DNA of 64,000 nt from positions 96,710-160,709 of the forward strand of contig JAZDFQ010000005.1 in NCBI GenBank assembly GCA_043807765.1, read 5' to 3'. Within the stretch, counting starts at the first letter, position 1; every line of letters begins with the position of its first letter. The translations under genes and the position numbers were made by a program. This document shows positions 24,005-32,777 of this stretch, one piece after another. Source of the stretch: Stygiobacter sp043807765 (GTDB lineage: Bacteria > Bacteroidota > Ignavibacteria > Ignavibacteriales > Melioribacteraceae). The notes beneath the pieces were generated by a model. That model searched no databases, was not told where the DNA came from, and worked only from the letters and a program-made list of their open reading frames with translations.

Positions 24005-25408
24005 TTATCCTTTTGGCCCAACCATTTTTTCCGGGCGAACTACTTCGTCAAATTTTTCTGAAGTCAGCAAGCCAAGTTCCATTGCAGCTTCTTTCAAAGT
24101 TTTGTTTTCTTTGTGAGCCTTTTTAGCAACCTTAGCCGCGTTATCGTAACCAATAACCGGATTAAGAGAAGTAACAAGCATCAAAGAATTTTCAAGATGT
24201 TTCTTGATATTCATGTCATTTGCTACTATTCCAACAACGCAATTATCTGTAAAGCTTTCGCAAGCATCGGCAATTAATTTAATTGATTGAAGAACGTTGA
24301 AAGCTATTATCGGCATGAAAACGTTTAGCTCGAAGTTTCCGCTTGCGCCGGCAAAGTTAATTGTAACATCATTGCCAAAAACTTGCGCGCAAACCATTGT
24401 CATTGCTTCGGATTGCGTCGGGTTTACTTTTCCCGGCATGATAGAACTGCCCGGTTCATTTTCCGGTAAAGAGATTTCACCTATACCGCAGCGGGGACCG
24501 CTGCCAAGCCAGCGTGCATCGTTAGCAATTTTCATTAATGAAGCCGCAATTGTTTTTAGCACTCCGCTCATTTCAACGAGAGCATCTTTTGCAGCCATTG
24601 CTTCAAATTTGTTTGGAGCTGTCTTAAACTGTTTGCCGGTTAGTTCGGAAATTTTCGCTGCAACTTTAACAGCGTAATTCGGATGTGTATTCAATCCGGT
24701 ACCAACAGCAGTTCCGCCCAAAGGAATTTCGCTCAAGCGTTTTAATGCATCATTAACTCTTTCCAATCCATTAGTTAATTGCTGAGCGTAACCGGAAAAT
24801 TCTTGTCCTAATGTAAGTGGAGTTGCATCCATCAAGTGAGTTCTGCCGATCTTAATAATATCCTTAAACTCTTTTGCTTTTGCATCGAGAGCATCGCGCA
24901 GTTTTGCAACCATTGGAATTAATCTGCGGTGAATTTCTTCTACCGATGCAACATGAATTGCAGTTGGAAACGCATCGTTAGTTGATTGCGCTTTGTTCAC
25001 ATCATCATTTGGATGAATTGGTTTTTTGCTGCCGAGAACGCCGCCAGCCATTTCAATTGCGCGGTTGCTAATAACTTCATTCACATTCATGTTTGTCTGA
25101 GTGCCGCTTCCCGTCTGCCAAACAACCAACGGAAAATGATCATTCAGTTTTCCTTCAATCACTTCATCAGCAGCTAAAAGAATTAAATCCAGTTTTTCCT
25201 TTGGAAGTGTACCAAGTTCGTTGTTAATCAACGCGGCAGCTTTCTTTACGATTGCCATTGCGCGGATAAACTCTGCCGGAAATCTCTCTCCGCCAATCTT
25301 AAAATTCATTAACGATCTTGCCGTTTGAGCGCCATAGTATTTGTTTGTAGGAACTTGTATTTCGCCCATGCTGTCGGTTTCGATGCGGTATTCCATTATG
25401 CTCTCCAT
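24005..25408 (-). CDS. fumC: Class II fumarate hydratase
   Basis: A 467-aa fumarase of the aspartase/fumarase superfamily. The signature GSSIMPGKVNPTQSE lies near residues 323-337 and GRTHLMDATPLTLGQE near 190. NTHPNYAVKVA and TKAQSTNDAFPTAIH-like segments complete the active site shared between subunits. It interconverts fumarate and malate in the TCA cycle, iron-independent and cytoplasmic. It is a single gene with 148 bases upstream in which nothing beyond a possible TAGCTTTG box (25437-25444) stands out. Confidence 0.97.
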   Translation of the reverse strand: MESIMEYRIETDSMGEIQVPTNKYYGAQTARSLMNFKIGGERFPAEFIRAMAIVKKAAALINNELGTLPKEKLDLILLAADEVIEGKLNDHFPLVVWQTGSGTQTNMNVNEVISNRAIEMAGGVLGSKKPIHPNDDVNKAQSTNDAFPTAIHVASVEEIHRRLIPMVAKLRDALDAKAKEFKDIIKIGRTHLMDATPLTLGQEFSGYAQQLTNGLERVNDALKRLSEIPLGGTAVGTGLNTHPNYAVKVAAKISELTGKQFKTAPNKFEAMAAKDALVEMSGVLKTIAASLMKIANDARWLGSGPRCGIGEISLPENEPGSSIMPGKVNPTQSEAMTMVCAQVFGNDVTINFAGASGNFELNVFMPIIAFNVLQSIKLIADACESFTDNCVVGIVANDMNIKKHLENSLMLVTSLNPVIGYDNAAKVAKKAHKENKTLKEAAMELGLLTSEKFDEVVRPEKMVGPKG

Positions 25409-25556
25409 TAATTTTTATTTCGTGATCAAATTAGGACAAAGCTATTTTATTTTCAAACAGTAAGATGAAAGAAATGTGAAACTGATTCCTTTTGAGCAAT
25501 TGTTACTTAAATAGCATTGACAACATTTGGGACTGGGTTGAGCTTCCAAAACAAAG

Positions 25557-26291
25557 TTAATAATTACTATTTACGATGTTCTTGGATATTAGAACTTGCT
25601 TGTACTTAGGATATGATTTGTTTTCTTTCGGGAAAGAGCTATTTGTAAGAACAGCAACTAGACCAACCTTTTCATCATAATATTCGTATATGTCCAGTTC
25701 CGCAACTACTCCCTCTTGCAATTCATGATGATGATAAACTTTGCAATTAAAAACTCCGGCTGGCGTTTCATAAACTGCATTAGTTTCTACACAAGTATAT
25801 TTAACTGTATCGAATATTGAATACTTGAGTAAATAGGTATCATAAACCAAATGCGGAATATATTGAGAATCTCCTTTCTCTACTGGAAATTTTTTAATTA
25901 GTATATCGCTGTATACAGAATCTTTTGACATTTTCCCACCCATTAAATGCAATCCATCTTCTTTATTTCGATAGAGCCATTCAAACTCTTGCTGCTTACC
26001 GGTTTTTGTACTAAAAACGGCCGCGTGGTATCTAGGAATGTCATTCATAATATTCGAATTAGTAGAAGTGCGTGTTATTTTCAAATCGTATGAAAACTGT
26101 TCGAAAAGAACGATCCCTTTATCATCTAACTGATATACTTTATAGCTCCAAGAATTTCCAATTCTTAAAGGCATTAATCCATTATTCTCTATCTCTGATA
26201 GATTTAATTCTTGGGGTTCGGTACTTTGGTTGCAAGAGTAGAAAATAAAAATTGCAAGGACCACCATCAAAATACTTAAGACAAATTTCAA
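25557..26291 (-). CDS. Lipoprotein of unknown function
   Basis: A 244-aa protein with a lipoprotein signal (MKFVLSILMVVLAIFIFYSC, Cys20). The remainder is rich in aromatic residues and beta-strand patterns (SWSYKVYQLD, FEWLYRNKEDGLHLMGG, YEYYDEKVGLVAVL). The WKY-type opening and GVFNCKVYHH-like core recall outer-surface beta-barrel lipoproteins of the Ignavibacteria/Bacteroidota. I do not recognise a named family. It lies 34 bases after the NlpC/P60 gene, probably in the same transcript. Confidence 0.75.
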   Translation of the reverse strand: MKFVLSILMVVLAIFIFYSCNQSTEPQELNLSEIENNGLMPLRIGNSWSYKVYQLDDKGIVLFEQFSYDLKITRTSTNSNIMNDIPRYHAAVFSTKTGKQQEFEWLYRNKEDGLHLMGGKMSKDSVYSDILIKKFPVEKGDSQYIPHLVYDTYLLKYSIFDTVKYTCVETNAVYETPAGVFNCKVYHHHELQEGVVAELDIYEYYDEKVGLVAVLTNSSFPKENKSYPKYKQVLISKNIVNSNY

Positions 26292-26325
26292 TAAGCACCC
26301 CTTGCGTTAAATTTATAAATACATT

Positions 26326-27024
26326 TTATTCTTCGCTGTTTTCATCAACTCTTCTTGCGCCAACGTAGCGTTTTTTGTAGTAGGCTTCTTGAAGTGATGA
26401 AATTGTAACGCCAAGCGATGAACTTGAATGAATAAACTGATCGTCTCCAATATAAATTCCAACATGCCCGGGGTTCGATCTTCTGCGTGTATTGAAGAAA
26501 ACCAAGTCTCCAAAAGATAAATCTTCCCGTTCTACTTTCTCTCCAACCGCAAATTGCTCTCTTGCAGAACGTGGAAGTTTCATACCGGTCGATTTTTCAT
26601 AGACTTGCAATGTGAAACCGGAACAATCAATTCCCTTTTCTGTATTGCCGCCATACTTGTACGGAGTTTCCAAATACTTAATCACTTGCAAAAGAATTTC
26701 TTCACGAAAGCCAAGAGGCACATCGGGATTAATATAGTTTTTGTAATTAGCGATAAATTCTTTTCTGTCTATTATACTTTCTTGCGGCGGAGCTTCATCA
26801 AACTCTTCTTCGGTTGAATCGGGCAAAGCTTCTTCAACAATTCTTGGCTCAACGGATTTCTTTGGAGTTGTTTTGTTGTTTTTCTTAGGAGTGGTTTTCT
26901 TCTTTTGTTGTGCGTCTACTTCTTTCTTCGATCCGTAACGCTGCGCGCTTGATGAAGGTGAGCATGCGGAAATTAGCATAAAGCTGATAATCCCCAGAAT
27001 AATTTTTTTGAATAATTGATTCAT
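26326..27024 (-). CDS. NlpC/P60 endopeptidase lipoprotein
   Basis: A 232-aa lipoprotein (lipobox ISAC, Cys21) with a Lys/Thr/Pro-rich linker (about 38-60). The C-terminal NlpC/P60 domain (about 105-225) has its catalytic triad visible: Cys134 in GIDCSGF, His187 in PGHVGIY and His199 in FIHSS. Such enzymes cut gamma-D-Glu to diamino acid links in peptidoglycan stem peptides in the periplasm. It follows the primary sigma gene by 7 bases. Confidence 0.92.
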   Translation of the reverse strand: MNQLFKKIILGIISFMLISACSPSSSAQRYGSKKEVDAQQKKKTTPKKNNKTTPKKSVEPRIVEEALPDSTEEEFDEAPPQESIIDRKEFIANYKNYINPDVPLGFREEILLQVIKYLETPYKYGGNTEKGIDCSGFTLQVYEKSTGMKLPRSAREQFAVGEKVEREDLSFGDLVFFNTRRRSNPGHVGIYIGDDQFIHSSSSLGVTISSLQEAYYKKRYVGARRVDENSEE

Positions 27025-27031
27025 TCTTGGT

Positions 27032-27886
27032 TTATCCTAAGTATGCTCTTAGATTTTTACTACGCGAAGCATGGCGAAGTCTTCGAATGGCTTTTTCTTT
27101 TATTTGTCTTACTCTTTCGCGCGTAAGATGGAATTTTTCACCAATCTCTTCAAGAGTCATTGAATGTTCTTTGCTCAACCCGAAATAAAGTTTAATTACT
27201 TCAGCTTCCCTTTCAGATAAAGTTGAGAGCGCTCTTTCAATTTCCCTCTTCAGCGATTCATTCATCAGCTTTTGATCGGGCGAAGGTTCTTCATCACTTT
27301 CCAAAATATCAAGTAAGCGGTTCTCTTCACCTTGCGCGAAGGGAGCGTCCATAGATACTGCACGGCCGGCAATTTTAAGCGTATCTGAGACTTCGGAGAT
27401 GTCCATCTGAAGTTCTTGAGCTAACTCAGCGGCGCTGGGTTCACGCTCATATTCTTGTTCCAGACTGCTGTAAGCCTTTCCAATCTTATTTAACGCACCA
27501 ACTCTGTTAAGAGGCAAGCGGACGATCCTAGACTGCTCAGCAAGTGCTTGAAGAATTGATTGACGAATCCACCAAACTGCGTAAGAAATAAACTTGAATC
27601 CGCGTGTTTCATCAAAACGATGAGCAGCTTTAATCAAACCAAGATTGCCTTCGTTGATTAAATCGCCGAGCGAGAGCCCTTGATTCTGATACTGTTTAGC
27701 TACGGAAACTACAAAGCGAAGATTGGCTTTTACAATTTTTTCAAGAGCGAGTCTATCATTCTGTCTAATCCGGATTGCGAGTTCAATTTCTTCATCGGGG
27801 GTTAGGAGATCGACTTTACCAATTTCTTGCAGATATTTATCTAACGACTGACTTTCTCTGTTTGTGAATTGTTTTGAGATTTTCAA
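27032..27886 (-). CDS. rpoD: Primary sigma factor (RpoD/SigA type, short form)
   Basis: A 284-aa sigma-70 protein without region 1.1 or the large non-conserved insert, the compact form typical of the Bacteroidota group. Region 1.2 is SLDKYLQEIGKVDLLTPDEE, region 2 includes NLRFVVSVAKQYQNQGLSLG and AVWWIRQSI, and region 4 holds TLEEIGEKFHLTRERVRQIKE. It recognises the -7/-33 promoters of most genes. The start is TTG at 27886-27884 with AGGAGG four bases upstream; the conserved N terminus allows no later ATG. It follows a EutN gene by 8 bases. Confidence 0.94.
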   Translation of the reverse strand: MKISKQFTNRESQSLDKYLQEIGKVDLLTPDEEIELAIRIRQNDRLALEKIVKANLRFVVSVAKQYQNQGLSLGDLINEGNLGLIKAAHRFDETRGFKFISYAVWWIRQSILQALAEQSRIVRLPLNRVGALNKIGKAYSSLEQEYEREPSAAELAQELQMDISEVSDTLKIAGRAVSMDAPFAQGEENRLLDILESDEEPSPDQKLMNESLKREIERALSTLSEREAEVIKLYFGLSKEHSMTLEEIGEKFHLTRERVRQIKEKAIRRLRHASRSKNLRAYLG

Positions 27887-27894
27887 ACAACCTC

Positions 27895-28167
27895 CTACTT
27901 ACGATCGACGTTAATAGAATCAACAATCCCCACAATGGTTGCATCAACGGGAGCCATATCAACATCAAGAGGAATAACGGCTTCACTAGCAGTGACATAA
28001 AAAATTATTTCTCCGGCTCCGGCGCCTACAGTATCAAGCGCAATAAGGGGCTCTCCATTTTTTTCAAGTAAAGAATTTATCGGCTGAACAAACATCATCT
28101 TGTATCCGTTAACAGCTTCATATTTTCTGGTTGCCCATATTGTACCAATAACTTGCCCTAAATACAT
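27895..28167 (-). CDS. EutN/CcmL microcompartment vertex protein (second copy)
   Basis: A 90-aa protein with the full EutN/CcmL pattern: GQVIGTIWATRKYEAVNG at the start, ALDTVGAGAGEIIF in the middle, and PVDATIVGIVDSI at the end. These proteins form pentamers that cap the vertices of bacterial microcompartment shells. Its ATG overlaps the stop of the first EutN gene by one base, and the primary sigma gene follows 8 bases later. No hexameric shell (BMC-H/T) gene is in the window, so the shell must be encoded elsewhere or the proteins have another role. Confidence 0.9.
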   Translation of the reverse strand: MYLGQVIGTIWATRKYEAVNGYKMMFVQPINSLLEKNGEPLIALDTVGAGAGEIIFYVTASEAVIPLDVDMAPVDATIVGIVDSINVDRK

Positions 28168-28466
28168 TACGCATCAACCTTTTTTTTCATATTGTCTTTA
28201 ACCGATATATCGAGTTTATCCACAATTGCCATAATAACAGCATCAACCGGTTTATTTTTAGTAAACGTTGTTTGGCGGGCAGAACTACCTTGAGCGACAA
28301 TTACAATTTCCCCAACTCCGGCGCCAACACTATCAACTGCAATAACAGTAGAATCTTTCGGATTGTAGTCCAAATCCAACTGTCGTACAATCAAAAATTT
28401 TGCACCAACAAGTGCTTCATCTTTTCTAGTTGACCACACAGTACCAATAACTTTTCCTAGTAACAA
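28167..28466 (-). CDS. EutN/CcmL microcompartment vertex protein (first copy)
   Basis: A 99-aa EutN/CcmL protein: GKVIGTVWSTRKDEALVG, then AVDSVGAGVGEIVIVAQGSSARQ and PVDAVIMAIVDKLDI. A short charged tail (KDNMKKKVDA) follows. The start is TTG at 28466-28464, one base past the PIN gene's stop, with a GAGG ribosome site five bases upstream. The two copies differ enough to be distinct vertex types, as is usual in multi-vertex shells. Upstream partners are a PIN toxin, a small putative antitoxin and deoB, an unusual setting for shell proteins. Confidence 0.9.
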   Translation of the reverse strand: MLLGKVIGTVWSTRKDEALVGAKFLIVRQLDLDYNPKDSTVIAVDSVGAGVGEIVIVAQGSSARQTTFTKNKPVDAVIMAIVDKLDISVKDNMKKKVDA

Positions 28467-28467
28467 T

Positions 28468-28860
28468 TTAGCCTCGTAATTCTTTAGGTGAAATTAATTT
28501 GATTCCGCTATTCTTGAAACGCTCAATCTCTCCGGTGAGGATTGGAAGTTTATTGTTTTTCGCGAGAGAACAAACAAGAGCGTCTCGCGTGGACGCAACT
28601 TTATTAAAAAATTCAGAAATGTTCAAACTGTACCGCGGGTGAATTCCCAGCACATTTAACGCGTAAAGGACAGAATCAACTGCTTCTTTCCGAAATTCAT
28701 CTGCTGCAATAAAATACAATTCCGATGCCGCTATTACAGAAGTAAAACAGACACCTTTCGTCATTGCTGTTTCTAAAATCGAGGGGCAAGATAAATCTTT
28801 TTGTGTTAAGTGGTCAACAATGATATCGGTTTCAATCAGAAACTCGCTCTTTGTTTTCAT
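28468..28860 (-). CDS. PIN-domain ribonuclease (VapC-like toxin)
   Basis: A 130-aa PIN domain protein. Acidic active-site residues are in place: Asp12 (ETDIIVDHL), Glu47 (SVIAASELYF) and Asp93 (TRDALVCSLA), followed by the LPILTG strand. VapC-type PIN proteins cleave RNA and are held in check by a small partner. A 59-aa gene overlaps its start by 4 bases (ATGA), the typical antitoxin-toxin arrangement. The gene is in one transcript with deoB and the EutN pair, an unusual location. Confidence 0.85.
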   Translation of the reverse strand: MKTKSEFLIETDIIVDHLTQKDLSCPSILETAMTKGVCFTSVIAASELYFIAADEFRKEAVDSVLYALNVLGIHPRYSLNISEFFNKVASTRDALVCSLAKNNKLPILTGEIERFKNSGIKLISPKELRG

Positions 28861-29036
28861 TTAGTAAACGGTGGGATTGAAAATTCAACACTGGCCAGTT
28901 TGCCTTTCGACTGCAAAAACTTTTCCACAACTGCATCCGGTAATTTTTGCAATTCCTTGATGCGTACAAACACTTCCTCCTTAGTCGGATCCATTTTCTT
29001 TTCTGTTTTTAAGTCGTCATTAAAATTTTCATTCAT
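28857..29036 (-). CDS. Small protein, putative antitoxin to the PIN nuclease (59 aa)
   Basis: A 59-aa protein opening MNENFNDDLKTEKK, with a helical core (EEVFVRIKELQKLPDAVVEK) and a basic tail ending IPPFTK. The ATG start overlaps deoB's stop by 8 bases, and the TGA stop overlaps the PIN gene start by 4. The helical LPDAVVEKFLQ core loosely resembles DUF2281-type antitoxins, but I cannot assign a family. Size, order and overlap support an antitoxin role by inference. Confidence 0.68.
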   Translation of the reverse strand: MNENFNDDLKTEKKMDPTKEEVFVRIKELQKLPDAVVEKFLQSKGKLASVEFSIPPFTK

Positions 29037-30192
29037 TCAGAAAACTCTTTCCTTCCAAACCATTGTTAATTTTGAAAAAGTGCGCAACTGTTTGAGCCAC
29101 ATCTGCAAAGGTTTCTCTAATGCCAAGATTTTTGCCCGGCACATTCTTCCGAAAATGAAGCAACGGAACATATTCTCTAGTATGGTCTGTGCTGATATCA
29201 GTCGGGTCATTACCATGATCAGCTGTTAAAATTAAATGATCGGTTTCATCCATAGCGTCCACAATTTCGGGCAAGCGTTTATCAAAATCTTGTAAGGCTT
29301 TGTAATATCCTTCGGTATCATTTCGATGGCCATAGTAAACATCAAAATCAACCAAGTTTGCAAAGAGAAAGCTATTCTTTACAGATTTATTAGTCGAAAT
29401 AATTTTCTCAATCCCTTCATTGTTCGATTTCGTTTTAAGCTGGTGTTTTATTCCGCTGTAGTTGAACAGATCGTTGATCTTTCCAATTGCATAAGTTTCA
29501 ATGCCAAGTTCTGATAGATAATTAAGAATTGTGGGCGAGGATGGATCAATTGAAAAATCTTTTCTGTTTGTAGTACGAGTGAACTTTCCTTCTTTGGTTA
29601 TGAAAGGACGGGCAATAATTCTTCCAACCTCATGCACTCCAACCATAATTTTTTCGCGGGCAATTTTGCAAATATCATATTGTCGTTCTATCGGAATGAT
29701 TTCTTCGTGTGCTGCAATTTGGAAAACACTATCTGCGGATGTATAAACTATCGGGAAACCGGTTTTGCAATGTTTTTCTCCAAGTTCTTCTATAATTTGA
29801 GTTCCGGAAGCAACACAATTGCCAAGAATTCCTTTCAAGCCGGTTTCAGCAAGAAACAGATCAACAAGATCCTTTGGAAATCCGTTTGGATAAACCGGAA
29901 ATTCTTTTCTTGTAATTACACCACCAAGTTCCCAATGTCCGGTTGTAGAATCTTTACCGACTGATTGCTCGGCAAGTTTTCCAAAGGAAGCTAAAGGTGC
30001 ATCCTCTAAGTCAACACCTTCAATCGGATTAATATTTCCAAGGCCAAATTTTTGGAGATTAGGCAAGCTTAAACCGCCAAGTTTAGAAGCCATATTACCC
30101 AGAGTATCGCTTCCTTTGTCTCCATATTTTTCGGAATCGGGTAACTCACCTATCCCGACTCCATCGAGAACAATTACAATAAAGTTATTCAA
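29029..30192 (-). CDS. deoB: Phosphopentomutase
   Basis: A 387-aa alkaline-phosphatase-superfamily mutase. The N-terminal metal site is VLDGVGIGELPD, then GDKGSDTLGNMA, DSTTGHWE with the catalytic threonine, and the C-terminal metal ligands LTADHGNDPT and DHTREY. It interconverts (deoxy)ribose 1-phosphate and 5-phosphate in nucleoside catabolism, in the cytoplasm. It starts 10 bases after the GAF protein and leads into the antitoxin/PIN/EutN genes. Its downstream partner DeoC would produce acetaldehyde, a typical microcompartment substrate (inference). Confidence 0.95.
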   Translation of the reverse strand: MNNFIVIVLDGVGIGELPDSEKYGDKGSDTLGNMASKLGGLSLPNLQKFGLGNINPIEGVDLEDAPLASFGKLAEQSVGKDSTTGHWELGGVITRKEFPVYPNGFPKDLVDLFLAETGLKGILGNCVASGTQIIEELGEKHCKTGFPIVYTSADSVFQIAAHEEIIPIERQYDICKIAREKIMVGVHEVGRIIARPFITKEGKFTRTTNRKDFSIDPSSPTILNYLSELGIETYAIGKINDLFNYSGIKHQLKTKSNNEGIEKIISTNKSVKNSFLFANLVDFDVYYGHRNDTEGYYKALQDFDKRLPEIVDAMDETDHLILTADHGNDPTDISTDHTREYVPLLHFRKNVPGKNLGIRETFADVAQTVAHFFKINNGLEGKSFLNE

Positions 30193-30202
30193 TGGAATTC
30201 CT

Positions 30203-32077
30203 CTAGTTGGTACTTTTTACTGAGTTGCCGCCCTTCTCAATCGCTTTTTTCAAAGCTAGTTCAGCATTGTATAAAATTTCTTGAGCATCAATTTTTCCAA
30301 TAGTTGATGCAACACCAATAGAAACGGTAAAGGTAGATTGTTTTGAAACAACTGCAATTGGTTTACGTGCAATTTTAATTCTCAATTTTTCAGCCCATAA
30401 GAAAACATCTTTTGGCGGTGTGTTAAAGAAATAAACAGCAAAAACTTTTTCGCTTATACGACCGAAAAGATTCATCGGAGTCATTTCTTCTTTAATCATT
30501 TGGGCAACTGTGCGGAAAACTTTAGGGAATGGATCGCCTTCAAAAAGAGATTGTTGTTCCAGCAGTTCATCAACTTTGATTAAGGCTACAGCACCTTGTA
30601 CAGTTAGTTCTTTGCTTTTAACAAGGTCAACGGCAAATCTCTCTAAGAAAGAATCGTAATTGAGCGCTTTTGTTTCAATATCGTGAGATAGGAATGAACG
30701 TAACAGATTCAGTGAAGAATATGAATGAAGAATAAAAGCAAAAATCTTTGTAGCGTTTTTGATGAATCCAACTTCGCTATTGGAATAAACATTCTTTTTA
30801 AGACTCTCAAAGCAAAGCACGCCATAGTTTTGATCATCATACACCAGAGGAACAGCTAAGAAAGAGCCGTCAAAAGTGAAGCCTTCGTTTTTGGCAAAGC
30901 GCGGAGGAATATCTGCATTTGAAGTATCATCAATTTTAACCGGGGTAGTACTTAATATTGCTTTGCCAACAAGAGTTCCCGTCAAATCGATTTCTAAACC
31001 ATGACCTATATATTTCAGAGAAGTTTTATTAATAATCTTTGCTGTTTTGAATTTATGTTCAATCGGTTCGTAAGTAACAAGAGTAAAAACATCCCAGTCT
31101 ATCAATCCGTGGACTGCAGTTTCAATTGCCTGGAACAACTCACTTTCGGATTCATATTTTCTATCGAAAGAAAAAATATCAACCAGTGTTTTTAATCTTT
31201 GTTCAGCTTGAGATTCTGCAAATTTCTCTTCGAATAAACTTATTATAACTGAAATTACACGAACGATTCTTCCAAGCGCATAAACTTGTTCAATTCCAAA
31301 TGCATCGTTCATTTTCGAATCAAGAACGAGAATACCCGTAAGGTTTTTCCCATAGAAAAGCGGAACACCAACAAAACTTTTAATTCCTTGCGGCTGATTG
31401 TAATAGCGAAGATTATCCGTTTCGGCGTTCGAAGTAATGTCTGTTAAAATCTCCGGTTCTTCTTTCAGAACAATCTTGCCTAGAACATCATCTTCCAGTT
31501 CAAATTTTTGTTTTGTAAGTTGAGTTGAAGCTGATACGTAACGTTCGAGTGTTAATCTCTTTCTTTTGGAGTTGTACCAAAAAAACGCAGCTGTATGAGC
31601 CATGTACGCATCTTTAATTACACTAAGAATTTTTTCCAGAACGAAACCAAATTGTTCATCTTGGCTCACATCGCCCGGGAGTTCTTCGAGCACGATGCTT
31701 TCGAAATTCTTTTTGAAATCTGCAGGTTTAAAAACATCCCCACCGCCGCTTTTTGGAAGTGGCGTGTTGAAGTTTTCTGCTGTTATAATTTCGAGATTTT
31801 TATTCTTAGAAATGATTTTGAATTCTTCACCGCTGTCGGTCTCGTAACCACCGGCTCTATAAATAGCCGGTTCTTCAAGCCGATTATCTACTAATGGAGG
31901 GAGTTCTTCTTGCTTATTAGCATCGCGCAGAAAAATTATAAAGCCAACATAGATAACTAAAATAACCGCTGTAATTGCGCGGTATATTACATCTTCGGTA
32001 AAAAATGGAATTGCCAAGAGAATTGGAATTATGGAAAATATTAAAACTCGCCTTTTGCTTTTGTCGTTGAAACCCAT
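30203..32077 (-). CDS. Membrane GAF-domain protein with degenerate GGDEF-like C terminus
   Basis: A 624-aa protein with two N-terminal transmembrane helices (about 11-26 and 33-50) and a linker. Two GAF-like domains follow (about 130-290: FVGVPLFYGKNLTGILVLDS; about 300-450: FLAVPLVYDDQNYGVLCFES), then a C-terminal domain (about 460-620) with the nucleotide-cyclase fold. In that domain the GGDEF motif is lost: the position reads FGRISEKVFAVYFF. The end VSIGVAST and ALKKAIEKGGN match the GGDEF family tail. It is probably a sensor or scaffold rather than an active diguanylate cyclase. First gene of the run that includes deoB. Confidence 0.78.
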   Translation of the reverse strand: MGFNDKSKRRVLIFSIIPILLAIPFFTEDVIYRAITAVILVIYVGFIIFLRDANKQEELPPLVDNRLEEPAIYRAGGYETDSGEEFKIISKNKNLEIITAENFNTPLPKSGGGDVFKPADFKKNFESIVLEELPGDVSQDEQFGFVLEKILSVIKDAYMAHTAAFFWYNSKRKRLTLERYVSASTQLTKQKFELEDDVLGKIVLKEEPEILTDITSNAETDNLRYYNQPQGIKSFVGVPLFYGKNLTGILVLDSKMNDAFGIEQVYALGRIVRVISVIISLFEEKFAESQAEQRLKTLVDIFSFDRKYESESELFQAIETAVHGLIDWDVFTLVTYEPIEHKFKTAKIINKTSLKYIGHGLEIDLTGTLVGKAILSTTPVKIDDTSNADIPPRFAKNEGFTFDGSFLAVPLVYDDQNYGVLCFESLKKNVYSNSEVGFIKNATKIFAFILHSYSSLNLLRSFLSHDIETKALNYDSFLERFAVDLVKSKELTVQGAVALIKVDELLEQQSLFEGDPFPKVFRTVAQMIKEEMTPMNLFGRISEKVFAVYFFNTPPKDVFLWAEKLRIKIARKPIAVVSKQSTFTVSIGVASTIGKIDAQEILYNAELALKKAIEKGGNSVKSTN

Positions 32078-32152
32078 TTAATACCAATTAATTTGTAGTG
32101 TCAGATAACATTTTATTTCTCAAATCAATAATAATAAAGTTCAGAGAATTTT

Positions 32153-32734
32153 TCATGAAAGGAAGAGCTTACTGATTATACTTATAGTCTCTTTTCTGCC
32201 CGTTCCTTTAATTGCCGAGAAGTGAAAGAGATTGTCGCCAAAGAGAAGTTCCGGAAAGAACTGCTGAACTACCTTCTTACTAGACACTAATTCTTTCTGA
32301 TTAAGTTTATCAACCTTATTAAGAAAAACGAAATAAGGCAACCCAAGTGAATTGATAAACTCATTCAACTCAATATCCGTCTGCATAGGTTCATGGCGAC
32401 TGTCGATTAAGTGAAACACAATTTGGTTCTCTTTTCTTAAAGAGAAAAAACTATGGAGTAGTTTTTGCCAATCATCTCTTTCACTTTTTGAAACTTTAGC
32501 GTAGCCAAAACCGGGTAGATCAACAAAGTAAAATTTGTTCTCGATTTTGTAGTAGTTAATGGAGCGTGTTTTACCGGGAGTTGAACTGGTTTTAGCAACT
32601 TTAGAATTCAACAACGAGTTAATGAAGGAAGACTTGCCTACATTCGATCTGCCGCAAAGTACAACTTCCGGCAGAATTTCTTTTGGTAATTCACTCAATT
32701 TATAAACGGCTTTAACAAATTCTATATTTTTCAT
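32153..32734 (-). CDS. engB: Ribosome biogenesis GTPase EngB/YsxC
   Basis: A 193-aa TrmE-Era-EngA-EngB-Septin GTPase. G1 is GRSNVGKSS (28-36), G2 lies in TPGKTRSINYY, G3 is DLPGFGYAK (72-80) and G4 is NKVDK near 140. It assists assembly of the large ribosomal subunit and is usually essential. It stands between the ribosomal superoperon's terminator and the GAF protein, with a promoter-like sequence 43 bases upstream. Confidence 0.96.
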   Translation of the reverse strand: MKNIEFVKAVYKLSELPKEILPEVVLCGRSNVGKSSFINSLLNSKVAKTSSTPGKTRSINYYKIENKFYFVDLPGFGYAKVSKSERDDWQKLLHSFFSLRKENQIVFHLIDSRHEPMQTDIELNEFINSLGLPYFVFLNKVDKLNQKELVSSKKVVQQFFPELLFGDNLFHFSAIKGTGRKETISIISKLFLS

Positions 32735-32777
32735 CTTACCTTTTAACTCTGAAACTCAGAGCGATTTAATTCTATCA

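Noticed and set aside
25409..25556. Small RNA or gene in the fumC upstream gap
   Set aside because: Only a lone TAGCTTTG box was seen; no frame, stem-loop or terminator supports a gene.
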